A stretch of DNA of 64,000 bases. Origin: Lytechinus pictus (Eukaryota; Echinodermata; Echinoidea; Temnopleuroida; Toxopneustidae). The translations under genes and the position numbers were made by a program. The DNA is taken from assembly GCF_037042905.1 (NCBI RefSeq), contig NC_087254.1, forward strand, positions 15,733,103 through 15,797,102, given 5' to 3'. Shown in pieces: positions 42,901 through 49,479 of this stretch (within the stretch, counting starts at the first letter, position 1; every line of letters begins with the position of its first letter). Below the pieces are notes generated by a model. The model had not been told where the DNA came from and ran no database searches. It saw nothing but the letters and a program-made list of their open reading frames with translations.

Positions 42901-44222
42901 ACCTATCATTTCTATTTATCTATTTTCATAGGAAAACAAATAATCAGGAATTAAGGATATCAAACCGCGTCAACCCGGCAGATATGGTTCTTAGTAAAGA
43001 ACGGTATCTGCCGGCGGATACCGTATCCGCTGGTGGAACCAGATCTTCCGCTACTCCGGCCCCTTTCCCATCACAATACATACGCACACTTACCCCCCTA
43101 GAACTTATCACAACCATCGCTCACCCTTACACATACGCACATTTCCTAGCCCTTTCCCCATCATAATCATCCCACACACACGCACACACACTGTCACAAT
43201 CATCGATCCTCCTCACATATACATAAATTATCGTAATCATCCCTCACACATAGACATCCCTATCACAACCATCACTCACTTACCTTCCCGGTCCCGATCA
43301 TATTCACCCCTACACATCACACACATCGCACACCTCACACCTAATCCATACTCTTGATACTTGCTATTAAGGATATGTAGTTTATTGCTACAGGGGGCAT
43401 GATGCGACCGCCCTCTCTTTTCAAATAGTAAAAAAAATGGAGAAACAAAAGAAGGGTGCCAAACGCGAGATCTGGGTCACGTTGCCCCTGTTAACCTGTC
43501 TCATTTAGTTCGCCCCCTCCTCCTTCCCATTAAATACATTAGCCCCGCCCCTGATCATCTAAAAATGTTGGGGAGAGTTGCCAGTGTGTGTGAAACCATC
43601 TCTTTCTCTTTTTCTCTCTCTCTCTCTCTCACTTTCTCCCCTTATATTCCCAAATTAATTAGGGATATTAGTTACCAATATTTCCACATTTCCATTATAG
43701 TACACTCTTTCCCTATACCCCCTCCCCCTTTATCTTTCTGTTTGTCTTTCCATTTCATTTGGTCTCATTGAGGAACGGGGTATCAGTTGACACTGTAGCG
43801 AATTATCGCAAACACGACGCAGACGCTTTCCACAACGCACAAATTGCAAGTCAAATCACAAAGTTGGTGGACCGGGATAGCAGATCGTCCGAAGACTCGA
43901 ACCGGACGAAAACATTCCAAAATGTCGTTTGTCCAGATTCCAGGACGACACTGCTTTTTTGATTCGCCGATTTTCGTCAAACTTGTTAAGTCATTGAAGG
44001 GCCTGGAAAAAGATTATCTGCGTTATTGAAAGCGTCTGCGTAGCGGTTTCAAAAAAACTCCCTACTGTCTTAATAAGGGCCTGAAATTTCTAGCTATTCT
44101 TTGTCATAACTCTTAACTTATTTCCTTCCAGTTTTGAAATCAGACCATCGAATTACATGTCGGATGTCAAAATCGATCGAAGGAGCAAGACATTGGGCAG
44201 TGACCCGGATGATCCCGACCAG
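13756..44222 (+). CDS. CARD-coiled-coil scaffold protein (CARD9/CARMA family), 12 coding exons, 3' end uncertain
   Basis: In vertebrates this family forms the CARD scaffold that, once phosphorylated, nucleates BCL10 filaments and recruits MALT1, driving NF-kB. Joined exons: 13756-13924, 25153-25314, 26514-26716, 27460-27564, 31828-32013, 32597-32758, 38940-39059, 40055-40219, 40817-40864, 41502-41980, 42135-42263, 44132-44222. All junctions are GT-AG with matching phases. Residues about 8-97 form the CARD, about 112-424 a heptad-rich coiled coil, and about 430-673 a Ser/Thr-rich linker. The ATG at 13756 has a good context (CCCCCATGG) and is the first Met after the acceptor that fits the CARD start. 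After 44222, either splicing continues (donor gtactg) to unseen exons or translation reads through to a stop at 44240-44242 after six more residues. No PDZ-SH3-GUK is visible, so CARD9-like or truncated CARMA-like both remain open. Exon structure is my inference; CARD and family assignment are strong. Confidence 0.85.
14345..14760. repeat. Fold-back element built of GTCTA/GTCCA words
   Basis: The left arm (about 14360-14545) repeats 15-16-bp units such as CATTTCGTCTAATAACC. The right arm (about 14585-14760) is its reverse complement with units such as GACCAAATGG. Corresponding outer blocks, e.g. CACTCACCACGTGGTCTACC with its complement, match over about 50 bp. Non-coding. Confidence 0.8.
15755..15965. 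repeat. Compound microsatellite (GAT-type then AT-dinucleotide)
   Basis: GATGATGATAATGATAAT-type repeats at about 15755-15860 run into an almost pure (AT)n tract at about 15878-15964. It adjoins copy B of the CCTCAAAAA element. Confidence 0.9.
15968..16690. mobile_element. Non-autonomous TIR element, copy B
   Basis: Same family as 2124-3030: left end CCTCAAAAATGTTTGG, right end CAACTTTTTTGGGGGG, shared interior with ATGATATGATTATGGTTCAC and GTGATGGCATGATCATAACA. It has only one copy of the block duplicated in copy A, so the single-block form is probably ancestral. It inserted in or next to an (AT)n tract. Confidence 0.75.
16714..17531. mobile_element. Tc1/mariner-like long inverted-repeat MITE
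   Basis: Two arms of about 350 bp (16714-17066 and about 17180-17531) are near-perfect complements, with tips CAGTGCGTCCCAGAAAAAAC and GTTTTTTCTGGGACGCACTG. Both sides are flanked by TA in a TATATA context, as expected for a TA target duplication. The loop of about 120 bp is unrelated sequence and no transposase is encoded. A single arm of the same family is at 51448-51740. Confidence 0.85.
17532..18435. other. Non-coding intron stretch
   Basis: No element edges or coding signals are recognised. A small frame at 17990-18181, bounded by a T-rich acceptor-like tract, does not fit the CARD gene's phases. Confidence 0.4.
18436..18476. repeat. (CA)n microsatellite after a C-run
   Basis: CACACACA... 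with one CG interruption directly after a run of nine C. Confidence 0.85.
18612..18792. mobile_element. G/C-run MITE with CAGGGGCCGCGGAA ends
   Basis: Left end CAGGGGCCGCGGAAGCGG, right end CCGTTCCGCGGCTCCTG, imperfect inverted repeats. The pentamer TACCC flanks both sides (18607-18611 and 18793-18797). The interior has long C-runs and no coding capacity. Confidence 0.65.
18793..18845. repeat. Degenerate CCCTAA (telomere-like) repeat
   Basis: CCCTACCCTAAACCTAAC, then AACCCTAATGCAACCCTAAC: six or seven units close to CCCTAA, directly abutting the right end of the 18612 element. Confidence 0.6.
18846..20030. other. Non-coding intron stretch
   Basis: A purine-rich G/A patch at about 18935-19090 is present. 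No gene or element edges are identified. Confidence 0.4.
20032..20075. repeat. (GAT/GAC)n microsatellite
   Basis: A run of GATGACGACGACGA... then (GATGAT)n. The Asp-rich and Ser-rich frames on either strand are products of this repeat. Confidence 0.85.
20173..21627. mobile_element. hAT-type element with 8-bp TSD, hosting a nested hAT
   Basis: Ends CACTAGCGTAAATCC and GGATTTACGCCAGTG are inverted repeats. The octamer CCTACTTC flanks both sides exactly (20165-20172 and 21628-21635). Removing the nested 20595-21519 insertion and one TSD copy leaves about 520 bp of non-coding sequence. Duplication length and end style fit hAT. Confidence 0.85.
20595..21519. mobile_element. Nested hAT-type element with subrepeats
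   Basis: Ends CAGTGGCGAAACTACGG and CCACGGTCGCCACTG are partly complementary, flanked by perfect 8-bp duplication TGGACATA (20587-20594 and 21520-21527). The interior has three spaced copies (about 21150, 21258, 21363) of AGCTCGCGCTTCGCGCTCGC at about 105-bp intervals, within a longer unit containing TTTTCAG and GTGAGATA words. No transposase is encoded. The same subrepeats occur at 58080-58530. Confidence 0.85.
21744..21812 (+). repeat. (GAA/GAG)n purine microsatellite
   Basis: AGAAGAAGAAGAGGAGGAGG-type run; the Arg-rich open frame across it is a repeat translation. Confidence 0.85.
22461..23963. repeat. 751-bp tandem duplication
   Basis: Copy 1 (22461-23211) and copy 2 (23212-23963) match almost base for base, from GATACATGTTACTCTCATTA to GGTAATATATGCATTTTTTG. 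They differ by a few substitutions (for example ACGGGTGCCACTTGGGC versus ACAGGTGCAACTTGGGC) and small indels in the C-run. No gene is inside. Either a recent local duplication or an assembly artefact from two haplotypes could explain it. Confidence 0.9.
23964..24425. repeat. Diverged units of a ~335-bp tandem repeat
   Basis: After the second copy, sequence related to the last third of the 751-bp unit (AAGTT, GTGCG, ATCCGATGGGTGCGACCTTGG, TGACGTCATA, ATCATGTTTGATATCAAATTA) continues as one more full unit to about 24300 and a partial unit to about 24425. So an older, shorter-period array underlies the recent duplication. Confidence 0.6.
24426..25152. other. Non-coding intron stretch before the second CARD exon
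   Basis: A G-run fragment at 24637-24775 is probably hAT-type repeat debris. No other feature is recognised. Confidence 0.4.
25153..25314 (+). CDS. CARD exon B (CARD second half)
   Basis: Acceptor ATTCCATCAG at 25152; donor GAAT|gtgagg. It encodes [19 protein letters not shown] and [16 protein letters not shown], the helix 4-6 half of a CARD9/10/11/14-type CARD; these families carry a closely similar LLDIL-G...FLESL...P-x-Y-x-x-V-TG block. The exon ends 23 bp before an AGTACCGAAG MITE. The longer open frame runs on through the donor into that MITE and is not coding there. Confidence 0.85.
25338..25586. mobile_element. MITE with AGTACCGAAG termini, copy 2
   Basis: Same family as 11559-11812: ends AGTACCGAAGCGATGGCGTC and its partner ending CTTCGGTACT, and shared interior TGTACAGACGATCGTCAGCC. 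It lies 23 bp from the donor of the second CARD exon, so the intron's 5' end is almost immediately mobile DNA. Confidence 0.8.
25728..25935. repeat. (ATT/TTATTA)n microsatellite
   Basis: About 200 bp of imperfect ATT, GTT and ATC trinucleotides. The Asn-rich frame on the minus strand is a repeat translation. Confidence 0.9.
26514..26716 (+). CDS. Coiled-coil exon 1
   Basis: Acceptor TTTTTCCCAG; donor CACAAA|gtaaga; 67 residues after completing a split Cys codon. It opens with [20 protein letters not shown]. Heptads [12 protein letters not shown] and [14 protein letters not shown] follow, with Leu at a/d positions and dense Lys/Glu. This matches the start of the CARMA coiled coil, where the CARD is followed by an LLMNE-type helix. 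Confidence 0.85.
26990..27175. repeat. Fold-back element built of ACGACGAAATTC words
   Basis: GACGAAATTCACGA and its complement TCGTGAATTTCGTC alternate at least six times in both orientations, giving a locally palindromic 180-bp block. Non-coding. Confidence 0.75.
27460..27564 (+). CDS. Coiled-coil exon 2
   Basis: Acceptor CTTTCATCCAG; donor AGAAAG|gtgact; 35 residues, phase 0 at both ends. [20 protein letters not shown] and the rest of the exon continue the heptad pattern. Confidence 0.8.
27575..27720. repeat. ATCGACGTACGATT minisatellite, left part
   Basis: Units contain CCCTCGACACCCTACCATG, ACAATCGACGT(A/T)CGATTCTC and AAGCGATCTGATTGCATT. The array starts within 12 bases of the coiled-coil exon 2 donor. 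It is split by the 27721-29673 insertion and resumes at 29674. Confidence 0.75.
27721..29673. mobile_element. Possible 1.95-kb insertion with GGGGCC(T/C)ATTTCATAAAG ends
   Basis: The left edge GGGGCCTATTTCATAAAG and the right edge CTTTATGAAATGGGCCCC are complementary at 17 of 18 positions. The flanks are consecutive parts of one minisatellite unit (GCGATCT | TGATTGC, one T extra), so the array was interrupted here. Inside are fold-back blocks at 27721-27945, 28355-28700 and 29555-29673, and G/C-run repeat debris at 29380-29430. No coding. It may be one element or several elements that share end type. Confidence 0.5.
28355..28700. repeat. Fold-back array of GTTCGTTAATCCGAA words
   Basis: Repeated units of about 36 bp (AAGGTTCGTTAATCCGAAAA, CGAAATA) run to about 28590, then switch to the complement (TTTTCGGATTAACGAACCTT). 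The junction near 28593 is the centre of symmetry. Confidence 0.8.
29674..29822. repeat. ATCGACGTACGATT minisatellite, right part
   Basis: Two further units with CCCTCGATACCCTACCATGC and CAATCGACGTACGATTTTC continue the array begun at 27575. Confidence 0.75.
29823..31100. other. Non-coding intron stretch
   Basis: No gene. A candidate exon at about 30145 behind TTGCAG does not keep the heptad frame and was not accepted. Confidence 0.4.
31107..31231. repeat. Fold-back repeat, GAAAGGTTGGAGGAGTGA arms
   Basis: GAAAGGTTGGAGGAGTGACA at the left is mirrored by ATCACTACTCCAACCTTTC at the right. Confidence 0.6.
31394..31780 (+). mobile_element. tRNA-derived SINE with ATT-rich tail
   Basis: The head has pol III-like boxes: GTGGCCCAGTGGATAAG (A-box region) and GATTTCGAATACC (B-box-like). 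The body includes ATGTGCTGCTCTC, GCACTGCGCGTAATAGCTGC and GCTAAAGCCAGGGTAAT, then a long ATT/ATC microsatellite tail. I recognise this layout from abundant sea-urchin SINEs; the identification is from memory of the family's form. The T-rich tail merges into the acceptor tract of the exon at 31828. Confidence 0.75.
31828..32013 (+). CDS. Coiled-coil exon 3
   Basis: Acceptor GGGGTTAG at 31827, preceded by T-rich tail sequence of a SINE microsatellite; donor ATAGAG|gtaaag; 62 residues, phase 0. Begins [19 protein letters not shown] and remains highly charged. The polypyrimidine tract of this acceptor appears to be supplied by repeat-derived sequence. Confidence 0.8.
32597..32758 (+). CDS. Coiled-coil exon 4
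   Basis: Acceptor TATATCCAG; donor ACTAAG|gtacgg; 54 residues, phase 0. After [20 protein letters not shown] comes a heptad region with [19 protein letters not shown]. The VPPIEND stretch is a likely break in the coiled coil. The gypsy insertion follows 186 bp downstream. Confidence 0.8.
32944..33585 (-). repeat. 3' LTR of the gypsy element
   Basis: 642 bp; the plus-strand start is TGAAGCGGGGGTTGG and the end is AATACTACA. Identical in length to the other LTR. Confidence 0.95.
33590..33598 (-). other. Polypurine tract
   Basis: AGGAGGGGG in element sense, four bases before the 3' LTR; the usual plus-strand primer position. Confidence 0.8.
33671..34642 (-). CDS. Gypsy integrase (split from pol by frameshift)
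   Basis: The open frame continues upstream of the first Met to about 34915, where the HHCC zinc-binding region (LHNLSHPG, then C-I-Q-C-Q-R-C) is readable. Catalytic core D ([11 protein letters not shown]), D (TTDRGRQFE) and E (NGLVERFHR) with 35 residues between the last two, the D-D-35-E arrangement of retroviral and gypsy integrases. A C-terminal domain and a Pro/Thr/Ser-rich tail follow. The Met at 34642 is internal, not a true start. Confidence 0.9.
   Translation of the reverse strand: MGPLPPSNGNAYLLTCVDRFTRWPEAMPIPDISAETVARAFISHWVSRFGAPSTITTDRGRQFESSLFQALTHLLGSSRIRTTSYHPASNGLVERFHRQLKASLKTTSSPRWTETLPLVMLGIRTAVKSDLGCCAAELVYGTTLRLPGQFVAPKQKDCDLDPSNYIHRLRKQMENLKPQPTRIQHRKPQVHPDLTSCTHVFVRHDAVKKPLQPPYDGPYQVIKRADKFFTILLKGKHETISLDRLKPAYLEPPISPNVPTTVQPSLSTPENPKPSQVTTTPTTKPPPPSITPSSSSTEPEIRQTRSGRKVHFPKRFVQVLHFN
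34693..37131 (-). CDS. Gypsy pol: knuckle, protease, RT, RNase H (frame broken before integrase)
   Basis: 812 residues. Cys/His knuckle-like motif C59-C76; aspartic protease [13 protein letters not shown] with D121-T-G; RT with catalytic YIDD at 421-424 preceded by [12 protein letters not shown]; RNase H acidic residues near D573, E614, D639 and D684, ending ADALSRME at about 690. From about residue 725 the protein is out of frame, because a single indel near 34915-34930 shifts the reading. Only about 58 residues precede the knuckle and the ATG is 125 bp from the LTR, so matrix and capsid are missing. LTR-identity says the loss is not due to age. Confidence 0.9.
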   Translation of the reverse strand: MSTCNQKHPFSQPTTSTGTSIQDLRAELSKLTIAIDAYRQRQARHNNYSPSHQHAGDYCYYHWRFGTKSHKCVPPCKFKKASNKQDTNKPKLATTNQSSSKSKSRLFYITDRKTGIRFLVDTGAEVSVLPPSKAEKHHPSSKLYLQAVNRSSITTYGERSLTLDVGLRRACRWIFIIADIPIPIIGADFLHHFGFLVDVRNLKLIDSSTNLSITGILSSSPSISPMFLKPENQAAYKSILEKFPDITRPVYKEAEIKHSVTHHIVTKGPPVSSRPRRLATDRYSIAKAEFDHMLELGIIQPSSSNWASPLHMVPKKTPGDWRPCGDYRALNRNTVPDKYPIPHLQDFTSALAGKRIFSKLDLVRAYHQIPVDQADVHKTAITTPFGLFEFVRMPFGLRNAAQTFQRFIDEVTRGLPFVYAYIDDLLIASENEEEHKQHLQLLFARLSKYGVVINPAKCEFGASSLTFLGHIVDENGIRPLPEKVKVINNFPVPDSLRKLREFLGLVNFYRRFIPDCATLTQPLTDLLACKQKNKAIHLDDTALNAFNSVKTALAQATLLSHPKPNAPLCIMVDASDVAVGGVLQQHIDDDWQPIAFFSKRLQPAETRYSTFGRELLSVYLTIRHFRHALEGRQFFIYTDHKPLTHAFNARPDRYSPREVRHLDYISQFSTDIRHISGKHNVVADALSRMEINSLTSTPTIDFNAIAAAQEVDEELKQLTSTSLKLEPLPLPISDSISYAILQLPILDLTSHLNSDELYLMLFTTYLTLASMLPKNSSQTDLFGLELTKMFEIGPKLAYSVNVVKYTVTPRHR
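37237..37255 (-). other. Primer binding site, tRNA-Trp type
   Basis: In element sense TGGTGACCCCGACGTGATT, starting one base after the 5' LTR. It is complementary to the CCA end and T-arm side of animal tRNA-Trp as I know that sequence. Confidence 0.85.
37257..37898 (-). repeat. 5' LTR of the gypsy element
   Basis: 642 bp; same ends as the 32944-33585 copy, one mismatch by eye. Being 5' in element sense, it should hold the promoter. Confidence 0.95.
37903..38939. other. Remainder of intron 7
   Basis: Repeated GAACCGTTTT-like words at 37930-38010 continue the sequence interrupted at 32880-32943 (GAACTTTTAAAGG), consistent with the gypsy element having landed in an older repeat. No gene. Confidence 0.4.
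38940..39059 (+). CDS. Coiled-coil exon 5
   Basis: Acceptor CCCAGTTCCAG; donor TCACAA|gtacgt; 40 residues, phase 0: [18 protein letters not shown] and onwards. The 3' end of the exon with its donor is repeated in the intron immediately downstream. Confidence 0.8.
39031..39170 (+). repeat. 58-bp tandem repeat across a splice donor, about 2.4 units
   Basis: The unit beginning TGACGCAAGTCAGCTC recurs at about 39031, 39090 and 39147. It takes in the last 29 coding bases of the exon, the donor and about 29 bases of intron (TATAAACTATT...CAATCAAG). The second unit carries a weaker donor-like CACTAGTATA; the third is decayed. Confidence 0.8.
40055..40219 (+). CDS. Coiled-coil exon 6
   Basis: Acceptor GAACCCACAG; donor AAGAGG|gtaaga; 55 residues, phase 0. 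[20 protein letters not shown] aligns in style with the CARD9/CARMA segment in which an E-x-x-x-ERD-x-A repeat is followed by EKD and K-x-x-x-ELE heptads. This is the clearest family signature in the coiled coil. Confidence 0.85.
40817..40864 (+). CDS. Short exon at the coiled-coil/linker boundary
   Basis: Acceptor of T-run plus CAG; donor AGCATG|gtacgt; 16 residues, [16 protein letters not shown], phase 0. It ends the helical region and starts the Ser-rich linker. Confidence 0.7.
41045..41290. repeat. AAGAACC/GGTTCTT word element
   Basis: GGTTCTTC, GAAGAACC, TAGAACC and GGTTC words in both orientations recur about ten times. The left tip CACTCTTGGAGAAAAAAACG resembles the tips of elements at 58895 and the right tip near 45210. 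Confidence 0.55.
41502..41980 (+). CDS. Linker exon, Ser/Thr-rich
   Basis: Acceptor CTGTAACCCAG; donor GACGAA|gtaagt; 159 residues plus two bases. Low-complexity Ser/Thr/Asp sequence with candidate regulatory motifs: KRSIS, RNRSLP at 41742-41759 (an R-x-x-S-x-P pattern) and DSGFAS at 41850-41867 (a DSGxxS pattern). In CARMA proteins the region after the coiled coil is the phosphorylated inhibitory linker. Corresponding function here is inferred. Confidence 0.8.
42135..42263 (+). CDS. Linker exon 2
   Basis: Acceptor TTGTCGGCAG; donor CTTAGCAG|gtatgc. It completes a split Lys codon and adds 42 residues, including [16 protein letters not shown]. The phase (2) matches the next exon. Beyond it the intron becomes CA-rich repeat. 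Confidence 0.75.
42280..43330. repeat. CA- and C-rich low-complexity repeat with CAATCATC units
   Basis: Loose units TATCACAATCATCCCTCACAC interspersed with (CA)n and C-runs at 42290-42710 and 43060-43340. Between them are two fold-back pieces built on GGCAGATAYGGTTCT and TATCTGCCGGCGGAT (about 42730-42800 and 42975-43065). Confidence 0.7.
43785..44060. mobile_element. Relative of the 12510-13075 TIR element
   Basis: Arms CGACGCAGACGCTTTC near 43817 and GAAAGCGTCTGCGTAG near 44027; the interior shares CCGGGATAGCAGATCG, TTTGTCCAGATTCC and GACGACACTG with the 12.5-kb element. It ends about 70 bp before the last visible CARD exon. Confidence 0.65.
44132..44222 (+). CDS. Last visible linker exon
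   Basis: Acceptor ATTTCCTTCCAG; completes a split Ser codon, then [20 protein letters not shown] and ends DPDDPDQ. The candidate donor CCAG|gtactg is moderate. If it is not used, the frame adds VLLPSH and stops at 44240-44242. No poly(A) signal lies close behind, which slightly favours splicing onward. Confidence 0.7.
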
Positions 44223-44394
44223 GTACTGCTTCCGTCACATTGAGACAATGAGGTCGCCTGACCAAAACGAACGAACCAATCACAACATATACAATCTCAT
44301 TTTAGCCCTAATGGTGATGATACACATTCACAACTACGTGTATATATACAGTTTATCTCTAAGTCGCAGAAACTAGCCATTTTACATTTGGTAT

Positions 44395-44780
44395 ACGATT
44401 ACATTAGGACGCCCAAAGGACGTACGATTGCATTGCATCCTCGTTTGACTTCCATATGATTGCTTACGATTTCCGTACAGATTCACGACAGTCTACGATT
44501 TTTTTTTAGCCGAGTTAGAGACGATTTTTGTATAAAAAAAGGATTCGTAATATCGTAGCATTTACACATTTTAAGGGCATCGTATGATCAACGCAGGGGC
44601 ATCGTATTATGTACGGACATCTTACGATTCGCGCAGGTTAATCGTTTGTTCAGTGCAGGAGCATCGTACTATTACTACGACATGAGTCTCTTACAATCTC
44701 TTACTGTATTGCTTAGTATGTGTCCCTCAACGATCCCAACGCATGCAATCGTACGAAAACCGTAAATTATGTAAACCTAA
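44395..44780. repeat. CGTACGAT word element
   Basis: TACGATT, ATCGTA, CGTACG and complements recur more than fifteen times in both orientations, related in wording to the minisatellite at 27575/29674. Confidence 0.6.
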
Positions 44781-44799
44781 AACTCTTAGTCCGTACCCA

Positions 44800-45215
44800 C
44801 CTGAGGTACCCCTTGAAATTTGTAGATTTATCCATTGCACGATGCCACATTAAACAAATTTTGAACCCTAAATGAACATTTGTACCAACCTTTGGGGTGT
44901 AATCTTGCACCCTTAATGGAAAAAGGTGCAAAACTACACATTCTTATTTGTTTTTACACCAGGAAATGCTCGTTGGCTCCCTAAAAGATGCAAATTTGAA
45001 CGTTTTGAGGTGCATAATACTTGACATTTAAAAAGGTTCAATTTTGAACCCTTATTGCATGGTTTGTTTCTGCACCCTATATGGTGCTTAATATAGCTAA
45101 TTGCACCCTTAAAGTGCACAAATGAGCAAAATTGCACTAATCAGCAACCTTTCGGGTGCTGTTATTGTACCAACCCTTAGGGTTCAAATTTGAACCCCTA
45201 TTTCTTAGTGTGATA
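44800..45215. repeat. GGTGCAA/TTGCACC word element
   Basis: TTGCACCCTTA, AAGGTGCAAAA, TTTGAACCC and GGGTTCAAA words alternate in orientation; the right tip GGGGTTCAAATTTGAACCCC-like palindrome is followed by TTTCTTAGTGTG. Confidence 0.6.
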
Positions 45216-47654
45216 TGATCGTAGCAAAAAAAATGTAAACTACGCATTAGCTCAAATTATGCGAGGTGATAAAGATTTCTACAATTCAGTCTTGCACATA
45301 ATTGCTTACATTGTTATAGTAATCTTTTACACTGTATAAAATGGTGGGCTTTATGTTATTGATTGTGTTTAATATATGTACGTCCTAATATAATTATGCT
45401 CATCATTACTTTTCCCCATGTCTTCAACCCCTCCTTAGTACACCAGGTAAGAAGTATTGAATGAAATGAAATTACTTTTATTCATTGTCATGCAGAGTGT
45501 AGGGGTTTTTCTCTACGAAGAAAACCCCAATTTGGTTGTTAAAGTCCTCTCATTCGTATAATCTAATTCCTAATCAATGTTTTATTATTTAAAGGGGAAT
45601 CCGACCTTGGCCATAAATATTGTGTGTGAAAGAGGAGAAAAATTATAAAAACAGAATTGTGAAAGCTTGAAAGAAATCGAACAAGCATTAAGAAAGTTGG
45701 GGCTGTTTTAAAATTGAGAATCCTAAGACTATGTAAATTGCGAATTGGCAACTGGGTAAGTGAATTATGACTAGTCATGCTAGCGGTAGGGACAACTTTC
45801 CCCATAGGTCATGTACTTAATTGTCAGGGATTTGTGGTTTTCTCCTACCCTTGGGCGCAGTGATCACAATGTAACACTAGCAGCATACTGTTTTATGTCT
45901 CCGTAAAAGAAAAAGAAAATTTGAAGTAAAACTATAGAAAAACTAACATTTTAACCAACGTATGTATTGGAGTAAATGGAAGAGCAGTCCTTACCTCACA
46001 TCATTATGACATCACCAATGACACCGATTTGAAGTCCCCATACATGCCATAATACTTATTACCAATTTTTACAACTTTTAAAAATTGTACCTGTCTTATT
46101 GTCTGTCCGATATCGTTCAACTTTTATCTATCTACTTATCTGATTTTTCTTATTTATCTAAAAGCAACTTTTACTTCGGGTTGGATTCCCCATTATGGAT
46201 CCATCAAAGTTATCACAGCCCTTTTTCAAGTGAACTTAATAATATAGAAAGTGTTGAAGTTCATATTACGAGAATGTACAATCATGCATTGTTTTGTAAT
46301 TTGATTCGTCGAAACGATTCTGAATCAGGGCTGAAAATATTCAAAACCCAACCGTTATGGGTATGCCAATTTTTAATGTACAGCCCCCGTAGATTTGTTA
46401 ATGAAATAATTGAGAACAAAACATAGTTTGGTGGTTGACTCGATTTTCTGTAAATAAACAGTTTGTACCGTTTTAATATAATAACTACATTTATAACATG
46501 CTTTCCTCAATTTAATTATCATGCGGTTTAGTAACATTTAAATCATAAGGGCTGCCACGCTTTCGAGCTTTGCTTCTGTAACTACCCTTGCAGCCATCTT
46601 ACTTATTGTGTAACAGAACATACCACTTAAATTGTTTATTTATGTATGATACATTTGATGATTTATAAGCAAAATCATTTCATCATTATCTTGATGTCAA
46701 ATTTTAGATATGTATTTACATGTCAGGATTTTGTTTTTGAAAAGATGTTTCAAAATCCAATAAATGAAATGATATGAAATAATCCTATCGTGTTATGTAA
46801 ATTGATATAGTATATATCTAGCATATTCATAAACATGTTCATATTTGTATATATGTTTTTAATTAATAATGATTTTCAAAGCATTATTTTCATGTACATT
46901 TATATTTGAGAGTGGACTCCATATATACGATGTAAGTTTAAGACATTAACTGTCTGTATTGTGTATGTTTGTACTCAAATTATTTTGCAATAAACATATT
47001 GGAATTGTCTATTTTTTCAGTCTAGGCTGTCTTATTTCCCTACCACAACATTCTGCAGGTCAGTTTGAAGCCCAAACCTATGTAACACTTCTGACAGTTT
47101 GCAATTTCCTGAATCTTATTTAAAGTATACTTATCTTAGAATCATTCTTGGATTTCATGCACATTGTCACAATTTTTTGCCAGAACATGAGCAGAAAAAA
47201 TTAAAGGGGGATAACCTGTATGTCAAAAATATTCTTATCTTAGAATCATTCTTGGATTTCATGCACATTGTCACAATTTTTGTCATGAAATGAGAAAATA
47301 AAATGTGAGGGTGATAGACCTATATGTATTTGTAAACCAGGGCGTCGCCTTACAAACAGTAACGATTGATCCGATCAATCTCAAGTATTTGGAAATCCAT
47401 CGATGTCAATTTTTTTCTTTAGGAAATTTGCTCAATGTCCTATAAAACAAAGAGAGGCATACTGAATTGTCAAGAAAACAGTGAATGTATGAATATACAT
47501 CATTTCTAGAAAATATTTTGAGCAAACATGCAATTTTAGATGTTGACGTTGTTGGGTTTCCATAGTTGTGATTGATCAAATCAAACGCAACTCTTTGTAA
47601 GACGATCCCCTGGACTTTCTGGTCTGTTTTTTTTTCTATCTTGTTGTCTTTCTT
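45216..47654. other. Intergenic or intron sequence without supported genes
   Basis: A poly(A)-type hexamer AATAAA occurs near 46990. A 67-bp block with CTTATCTTAGAATCATTCTTGG and GGATTTCATGCACATTG is duplicated at about 47130 and 47233. The open frame at 46085-46426 shows no recognisable family. I looked for PDZ, SH3 or GUK-coding exons on + here and saw none, but short exons could be missed. Confidence 0.4.
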
Positions 47655-47945
47655 TCAATAGGGAGTTATCGCAACACTACACAGACGCTTTCTTGAACGT
47701 ATAGAATCTATTATCGAATGCCCTTCATGACAGAGCAGTCTTTGTCGAAATTCGGTGAATCAAAACATCAGTGTCGTCTTTGGCTTCGGACAAAAGACTG
47801 TTTTATTCGTAATTTTTCGTCCGCTCCGAATCTTACAACCATCAACTGTCCCGGTTCACCAATTTCCGACCAAGCACTCTCAGCTGTTCATTGTGATTTG
47901 ACTGGCATTTTCAAGTTTCTTAAATCGCTTTTGTGGTAAAATGAA
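47655..47945. mobile_element. Relative of the 12510-13075 TIR element, 3' decayed
   Basis: Left tip GGGAGTTATCGCAACACTAC then ACAGACGCTTTC; the interior has TCGGTGAATCAAAACATCAG and GTCCCGGTTCACCAA. The right arm is not clearly preserved. Confidence 0.55.
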
Positions 47946-48259
47946 AGGACCATTTCAGAGTTATGGACGTAGGGGTGGGGTACCGACGGAGGAATTGCGC
48001 TTAATTATACTTTTTTTTTACAATAGGGAGCTTCAGGTCTCCATGGCGCATGTATCACCGTATTCTCCCACTCTTTCACTATGGAGCTGTCAAAAAGCAC
48101 AATAAACTGGCAACTGCAAATTGATTTGATACGGTTATTATGTTAATAAGTTACTACAGTCATCGCTTCTGATTGGCTCAGAGCAAATGTATCGGTCAAA
48201 ATCGCTGAGTAAGATCCTTCGTGAAATACTCCCCAGAATATATACTGCTGTTTGTGAAA

Positions 48260-48660
48260 CTGTTCATGTTCACCCGAACAAAAAGTTTATTTGAAGAGTT
48301 ATGTGATATTCCAATTTTTGCAGATTTTGCTTTAGGGAAACTCCTAAATTGATTCGGAAAAGGTTATACAACAATCACAATTCCACATGGCTAGGGAAGC
48401 GTCACACTATATTTCACATTCAAGTTAGGAAAAAAAGATATTTCAAATAACAAAATGCACAGACATAGTGAGTGTTAGACGTCATCAGTTCCCTTATTTG
48501 CATACCGACAAGGGTGCATATTTCTGTTTTCTTTATTTTCCTAACCTTCTAATTTCACATTCGTTTTTTATGAAACTTTCAATGTTCTCTTTTTTATATT
48601 AATTAAATTTAAACAACTCTCGTTGTTTGGGTAGACTTACCCTTTTATAACCCAAATACT
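48260..48660. mobile_element. Inverted-repeat element of the 'GTGGACTTGCC' family, diverged
   Basis: Left edge TTCACCCGAACAAAAAGTTT and right edge GTTTGGGTAGACTTACCC, complementary in pattern to the ends at 5088 and 59744. Confidence 0.45.
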
Positions 48661-49479
48661 CCCGATGCCATAGTTACCCACCTCGAAATTTTTTAAGATA
48701 AATCCTCCGCTCGATTTTTTTTTTATACCACGCCGCTCCCAGATTTGTAACTTTGAAGTTTTGCGCAACGTTGAGACTAAATTTGCGACGCCTATGTACG
48801 CGGTTACGAAATTGCGCAACATTATGTAAGTGCAGTCAGACCCCAAATTGCTCAAGTACCTAATGTCATGTTCAAAGTCAACATAAAATGTGTTTTCAGA
48901 TCAAATTAATAAATGGGTGATTTTACTTTTTATTGACGACAGTCATTTAATTTGAGCCTATTTATGTCCGAAATACTATCGCTGACGAATTTTGAATCGA
49001 AAAAAAAGAAGAAGATATGTATACATAAAAATATCAAACAAATAACATAAATCGATCACGGTACCGGAATTGTTTTAATTTACATCATTGTTCGCTTCGA
49101 ATCCAATTTTTATCAATTTCTGATAGACATCACTTGAAACAGTAACATAATAGTTCACAAAGTGCGTTCCAATCTTTAATTACTTGACATAATTATCAAC
49201 GTGATCCTTTGTCAGGATCCTAAATTGGGAGAAAGTCATTGAGAAATCGATGGATCATTTAAAATTTATCCTGTAGCATCGAACAATTACAGTCGGCTAT
49301 TTATGGAAATATCGTATCCGTTTACATTTAGAGCGAATTTGAAGTAATGATGTATATAAAACTGTTTTTTCTCAAATATGTCCAAGGATTTTGTAAATAT
49401 ACTTTCTTTAATTATCGTCGGTGCGACAAAATGTAACATATTATATTATCCATGACTCCCAGAGACAGACAGATGATCC

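Noticed and set aside
45443..45450. Possible 8-bp microexon (CCTTAG|TACACCAG|gtaaga)
   Set aside because: Good-looking splice signals but too short, no phase match to the exon ending at 44222 that I could support.
46085..46426. 113-residue open frame on +
   Set aside because: No family motif, no splice context or neighbouring support; composition looks like chance or a decayed repeat.
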